This document shows positions 61,401-64,000 of a stretch of DNA of 64,000 bases, piece after piece (the first letter of the stretch is position 1; each line of letters opens with the position of its first letter). The notes beneath the pieces are model-generated. The model had not been told where the DNA came from. It saw only the letters and a program-made list of their open reading frames with translations, and did not search any database. Location of the stretch: positions 248,001 to 312,000 of the forward strand of contig JADDOH010023013.1 of assembly GCA_016648135.1 (NCBI GenBank), given 5' to 3'. A program made the position numbers and the translations under genes. The DNA is from Agrypnia vestita (taxonomy: Eukaryota > Arthropoda > Insecta > Trichoptera > Phryganeidae).

Positions 61401-64000
61401 AAATAAACATGGAGGAAAACAGAAATCATGTTGAAGAGCAGTGTTCCGAATTTGGTTTAAAAAGAGAAATGGTACATTTTGTTAATTTCTAGAAAGCGGA
61501 TATTAATACATATTAATATATAATAATTAATACTTTTTTATTGCAATTCAGAATTTTAAAATGGTGTAAAGTAAAAATGTATAAATTCATGGTGCAAGAA
61601 ATTTAAAATTATTTCAAGTTACGAATTGACAGGAATCTACAAAATTGGTAATTTGGATTGTCTTTTATTTTTGGAAATACAGCGGGAGGTTCTACTGCGG
61701 TCAAGTGCGGAACCAGTAAAATTTTAAATATATAATTAAAATTAATGGTATTGTGTCCAATATGTAATGATTGAGCCCGCCTTGAATTATGCTTTAAGAA
61801 GATGGGATATTTTATTAATGCAAAATATGTACATATAGATAACAATATTCCATATATTTGAAACAATGTGATGGCAACTAGCAACATACATCTTACAGTA
61901 ATTCATATTCGTCTGCCTCTCAATGAGAATCGTGATCGTGGAACGGCAGCCAATATAGAGGGTACTTTGAGGAAGACATAATCAGGTTTACCTCACATCG
62001 TGTGTATGTATATTCCTCTGTATGCTCTTGACCCATTTGTCTACGTGAGTGGTGTTCCCCTTCTGCTTCATCTTCACCTTGGCGTAGCTTACGATGACGG
62101 GGTCCACCCCAGAGCAGTATAGAGACCTCTCGTCCTGTGACAGGCACAGGGCCAGCACATCACACTTGTGCGTCGTAGTGGATTCCAGCTGTTCTCCCAG
62201 ATTTCCATCCCAGAATGTTAGACGGCCCCTGGAATTTTAGTGTTTACTTATTTGATTGTCGTCACGTAATTCACAAGAAGTACATAATTCTTTATGTAAC
62301 AATGTCCGTTACTAATGTAACAATGTAGCTACAAAGATGCTAGACAGAGCTGTTTTCACAGCCTTAATACGAGGCTGAAACTACACTAACGAAACTAGCT
62401 ATACCGGACGGTGTTGGTTACACCCCAACACGAGCAAACTACGATTTAATGATAATTTTATTTGTTCTGAAGGTTTCATTTTAATAAGCATTTTGTAAAA
62501 ACTGGATATATATATATTTTTTGTTAACTCGCCTATCCCAATTATAACAATTTTGTTATCTGTTAGTAATTTTTTTTAGTGTTTTTTCATTTTTTATGCA
62601 TTTTATTATACGTAATTTTTTTTATCATATTTTTTTTTTCTAAAAACTCTTATGTACATTTTTTTTTCTTACGTAATGTTTTTTTCTTTTCCTCTTTTTC
62701 TTTATAGTATTTTTTCTTTCTCTTATTTTTTATATAAATAAATACTTATTCTTTAGGAACCGACATGTAAAAGAACTGACATTTTTGACGGGTTACAGCT
62801 AGTTGAATATAATTATTATTTCTGTAAGATATTTTTACTCTATGTATATTGTTTACATTGAACTGATATTTATTGTTTTATTTTTTGACTAAATTAAAGT
62901 TTTCGAACTAAATTATCTGAAAAAGAAACTCAATCATTGTTTTCATAATTAATAATAATAATTCATTTAACTTGAATGTCTCTTCATTGCTTCACAATAA
63001 AGACATTTCAGCGATCTCAGAAAAAGGATAGACGAAACAAAAGCAATTAAACACTAAATGGAAAACATAATGGTTTGCACAGGCATGCTGTTATCAAGTT
63101 TTTTAGCATTTCCACTTTATTTGCGATTGACAATGCAATGTTTACATTATACACCATTTATTTTGTGTGCTGAATCTTAATGGGACCATACAGGCTGAGA
63201 AGCAATGCCTGTTAACATGTGCAAGCAAGACCCAAAAGCTGATTCCAGTACCAACAAAACATAAACAGCACATTCAGAAAACAATGGTGCGCCATCTGGC
63301 TAATCTGAAGAAACCGGATTATCAATGACAATCAAGTGAATTTCAACTGTATAACGTTGTACACTTTGACAGTTATGACATTTGAAATCCCATTTATTTA
63401 ATATATTATAGTTATATAACAAAATTTCTATCCTAAGAATAAGGGGGCCTGTTTACATGTACTTAAAATTTAATTAAAAAGTGTTGCTCACGAGTAAAAC
63501 TCTGCAATAGCAGCAAAGGAAGTACTCGATTTGATGCACTTTCTACTATACCAATGCTAAATACAAAAAAGTACAGTTGTAAGCTGAATACCACTATATT
63601 GGTAACAAGCCAAACTTTTGCCGTAAAACATGTTAGAATGAGCCTTTCAGGTTTATATTAAAGCTGATAAATATACTGAGCATAACTTTCTAGATTTTCT
63701 TTCTTTCTGACTTTCTAGATTACTATGGTGTATAAACCTGCCCTCTTCCGCTTTCGAAACTGTTTTCTACTAAGTTTGACTAAGTTTCGGAACCGTGATT
63801 ACGTCACGAGAACGAACATTTATGACGTTGTTGAATCCAGATGGTTTGAATGTAAATAATCTCTGAATTGTGACTTACCTTGAATCTCCAGATATGATTG
63901 TAAGATCCGATGTGACTGCCAAACACCAGACGATGGTCTCCTTGTTGCGCTCGGCTCGACCTGTTCCCATTCGATGCAGCGCTTGACCAGTGCACACATC
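49340..64000 (-). CDS. UTP4: UTP4/cirhin, WD40 protein of the SSU processome (9 exons in window, N-terminus beyond edge)
   Basis: Nucleolar t-UTP/UtpA subunit needed for pre-rRNA transcription and early 18S processing. Exons, 5' to 3' on the minus strand: 64000-63879 (partial), 62228-61992, 61252-61097, 53266-52921, 52324-52138, 51883-51651, 50516-50325, 50199-50110 and 49459-49340. All junctions are GT-AG and in phase; 560 aa are visible, against about 686 in human, so roughly 130 N-terminal residues are missing. Family landmarks: ETIVWCLAVTSDLTIISGDS, LTFWDGNLGEQL, HTHDVR, SIEIWRLGS, SPDSKWIAYST, MIFSPDSKSLIMSSAD, DVHTNNLIVVYSDQK, HIILLNDDCGLYVINK and the C-terminal EKLPPAFIKNRFGAM. It forms a double WD40 propeller with a conserved C-terminal tail. 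Intron 3 (7.8 kb) carries nested transposons. Confidence 0.95.
50110..50199 (-). CDS. UTP4: UTP4 exon
   Basis: Thirty codons, very charged: EKEIEVEAKKSRLQSLQKES then KLFLTIKKQK. Acceptor TTTTCAG; donor AAG|GTATTA. It is accepted because it links two conserved exons in phase. Confidence 0.85.
50325..50516 (-). CDS. UTP4: UTP4 exon
   Basis: IVEYSLTKTEFTEFSARLRS, RLFPVTCIQAHPTRSHIILL and NDDCGLYVINKNA. Acceptor TTCACAG; donor GCG|GTAAAT, phase 0. Confidence 0.94.
50583..51190. repeat. GC-rich-ended insert in UTP4 intron
   Basis: GC-rich palindromic motifs GTGGATCCGCGC and GCGCGGATCCGCGC at 50611-50656 are echoed by CGCGCGGATCTGCGC at 51164-51178, enclosing about 500 bp of AT-rich DNA. This looks like an inserted element, family unknown. 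A short tandem repeat, AAATATGAAATAAACTAAA, follows at 51250-51320. Confidence 0.35.
51651..51883 (-). CDS. UTP4: UTP4 exon
   Basis: LKERKLLHLYTSEISSKHYH, then LVIADTASNIGVWKVKLGSD, LTLDVHTNNLIVVYSDQK. Acceptor TTCCAG; donor AAG|GTAATA, phase 0. Confidence 0.94.
52138..52324 (-). CDS. UTP4: UTP4 exon
   Basis: DEESPTLSKVLPLPLECIPC, then HQMIFSPDSKSLIMSSADCK and VTVGHTVDTQK. Acceptor TTTTCAG; donor AAG|GTAATT with one base carried. Confidence 0.93.
52921..53266 (-). CDS. UTP4: UTP4 exon
   Basis: RYARSIEIWRLGSILSNEQG, an acidic/polar insert (about 50 residues, including MNGEKETYLDVLDSRVNG and KSKPKRLRLSE) longer than in human, then LVCCALSPDSKWIAYSTETH. Acceptor TTAACAG; donor TCG|GTAATT in phase 0. 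Confidence 0.94.
54241..55347 (-). mobile_element. Tigger-like DNA transposon remnant
   Basis: TA|CAGGCGGACCTCAACTTTCG at the left and CGAAAGTCGAATGTTTGAAA then GTCGAGGTCCGCCTG|TA at the right. The minus strand holds the C-terminal part of a Tigger/DDE_1 transposase (54560-55170): PFKILLILDNAPRHPKSLQN, then INVVFLLPNN, IQPMDQTVTAMFKR (catalytic Asp within LDNAP), AIEATDREGG and LKDFWKNYNV. It has stops, and the N-terminal DNA-binding part is deleted. Confidence 0.8.
56037..56081 (-). repeat. hairpin at the LINE 3' end
   Basis: AGGTAGTTGCTTCA (56037-56050) and its exact reverse complement (56068-56081), with a 17-base loop, sit just before the A-rich tail of the LINE. Terminal hairpins are recognised by the RT in several LINE clades. 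Confidence 0.65.
56098..56235. repeat. AT/AC microsatellite
   Basis: Irregular ACACATATATACACAC-type dinucleotide repeats with a run of (AT)n to 56229, inside the LINE 3' UTR region. Confidence 0.7.
56504..59781 (-). pseudogene. LINE ORF2 (APE endonuclease - reverse transcriptase), broken
   Basis: Endonuclease: LKILNLNIRSYQKNFDELII, VIILTECWIN, then after a frameshift GIYRSPSEYN, IAGDLNINI, CIDHIFIKSN and TITDHYPTL (catalytic His). Linker: KMFRNKCNHLVKITKDAYYK. RT: LKEAVIKPIYKSG, INYRPISLLSCFAKILEK, ENQYGFRTKMG, LDLSLAFDTISH, YGVPQGSTLGPILF, SYADDTAIII (YADD), IKYLGLIIDENFRW and ISYAISAWGG. Breaks are a frameshift near 59490, an in-frame stop at 58967 and the 58095-58432 insertion. The RT half alone remains open. 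Confidence 0.88.
58095..58432 (+). mobile_element. RTE-like LINE 3' end inserted into the CR1/jockey-like LINE
   Basis: The plus strand encodes VDRIKKGVLRWFGHVERMNE, then GRPRKTWHDQVLQVFEDGPV, MRRCMNVAEAKVVC and WRSILSAYPCRETA stop, the C-terminus of RTE-type ORF2 proteins, followed by (GTTA)n at 58404-58428. It interrupts the host LINE frame between SILQSKNLNKTL and HLSENTNPQHTSQ. 5' truncation and a simple-repeat tail are typical of target-primed insertion. Confidence 0.88.
59820..60611 (-). CDS. LINE ORF1 protein (263 aa, intact frame)
   Basis: Retrotransposon nucleic-acid-binding ORF1. Residues about 15-115 form a heptad-like coiled coil (KTIEKKMQEFKTEMFKKLET, EVESLKQQVSCKD). A basic domain follows (EIQAIRRIPSKRQSGIPIIS, RDQILSKRKKII) with the typical YINEGMSPYLKDLLWRAK and YKYVWQKNGVVLAKRDEES. 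It starts at the ATG (60611) after a spacer, about 40 bases before ORF2 on the minus strand. No zinc knuckle is seen. The frame is uninterrupted, although the element is dead because of ORF2. Confidence 0.8.
   Translation of the reverse strand: MSTRSKSNTTDSKSDDEFLTKITKTIEKKMQEFKTEMFKKLETEIAEVIKAQNFISQQYEDIKQQLTTLTKLGNEVESLKQQVSCKDIVIRNLSVRLSEIEQKYYSKDIEITEVTYNKGENTEDIVLKVAEKLDIPLQKHEIQAIRRIPSKRQSGIPIISVKFTDSRKRDQILSKRKKIIASLELTGKGENRIYINEGMSPYLKDLLWRAKTAGKNNGYKYVWQKNGVVLAKRDEESKTTFIRTEEDIKNNIVKQLKNQSSTQ
61097..61252 (-). CDS. UTP4: UTP4 exon
   Basis: ALVLQDNKLFSGGVDGYLAL, then SSYPPKVLVKYPPQPQ and ITFSPQSRMLCLR. Acceptor TTTCCAG; donor ACG|GTCAGT. Confidence 0.94.
61992..62228 (-). CDS. UTP4: UTP4 exon
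   Basis: RGRLTFWDGNLGEQLESTTT, then CDVLALCLSQDERSLYCSGV, VIVSYAKV, KWVKSIQRNIHTHDV. Acceptor TTCCAG; donor GAG|GTAAAC; codons split 1 and 2. Confidence 0.94.
62229..63878 (-). other. UTP4 intron, most 5' in window
   Basis: AT-rich. T-rich simple sequence at 62500-62760; no repeat family or gene recognised. Confidence 0.5.
63879..64000 (-). CDS. UTP4: UTP4 exon (partial, 5'-most in window)
   Basis: Encodes DVCTGQALHRMGTGRAERNK then ETIVWCLAVTSDLTIISGDS, a WD40 blade boundary, ending AG|GTAAGT with two bases carried. The true exon start is outside the window. Confidence 0.93.

Overview
The window is a piece of an animal nuclear genome, most likely an insect. Spliced genes with GT-AG introns sit in very AT-rich DNA that is packed with transposable elements: a cecropia-like mariner, non-LTR retrotransposons, Penelope-like elements, a tRNA-headed SINE, pogo/Tigger and fold-back MITEs. 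A short degenerate CCTAA run recalls the arthropod telomere unit. I cannot resolve the insect order. No bacterial operons, CRISPR arrays or rRNA genes are present.

Three conserved host genes can be assembled with every splice phase closing. (1) 3062-6451, minus: CDC27/APC3, the TPR scaffold of the anaphase-promoting complex, complete at 706 aa. It has three small 5' exons and one 1.87-kb 3' exon. (2) 14808-42563, plus: a TMEM184B-type seven-pass membrane protein, seven coding exons over 28 kb, 406 aa, with an in-phase alternative last exon at 37901-37935. (3) 49340 to beyond 64000, minus: UTP4/cirhin, a WD40 protein of the small-subunit processome. Nine exons (560 aa) are inside the window; the N-terminal part lies past the right edge. 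The three genes have unrelated housekeeping roles (mitosis, membrane, ribosome assembly) and do not form a functional cluster.

Layout: 1-3060, repeats and AT-rich DNA; 3062-6451, CDC27; 6840-14060, a retroelement graveyard (Penelope-like, jockey-like and RTE-like remnants); 14808-42563, TMEM184B with introns full of LINE, SINE, MITE and TTAA-flanked elements; 44851-46136, a structurally intact mariner with an uninterrupted 339-aa transposase; 46140-49339, intergenic with one SINE; 49340-64000, UTP4, whose 7.8-kb third intron carries nested insertions (a MITE split by a pogo-like element that holds a Tigger remnant and a nearly full CR1/jockey-like LINE, itself split by another LINE's 3' end).

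The most interesting non-genic signals are hammerhead-ribozyme-like cores in several Penelope-like repeat families, the nested insertion series, the intact mariner, a pair of TTAA-bounded elements (one hit by a mariner), and the alternative C-terminus of TMEM184B. I found no clearly new multi-gene system.
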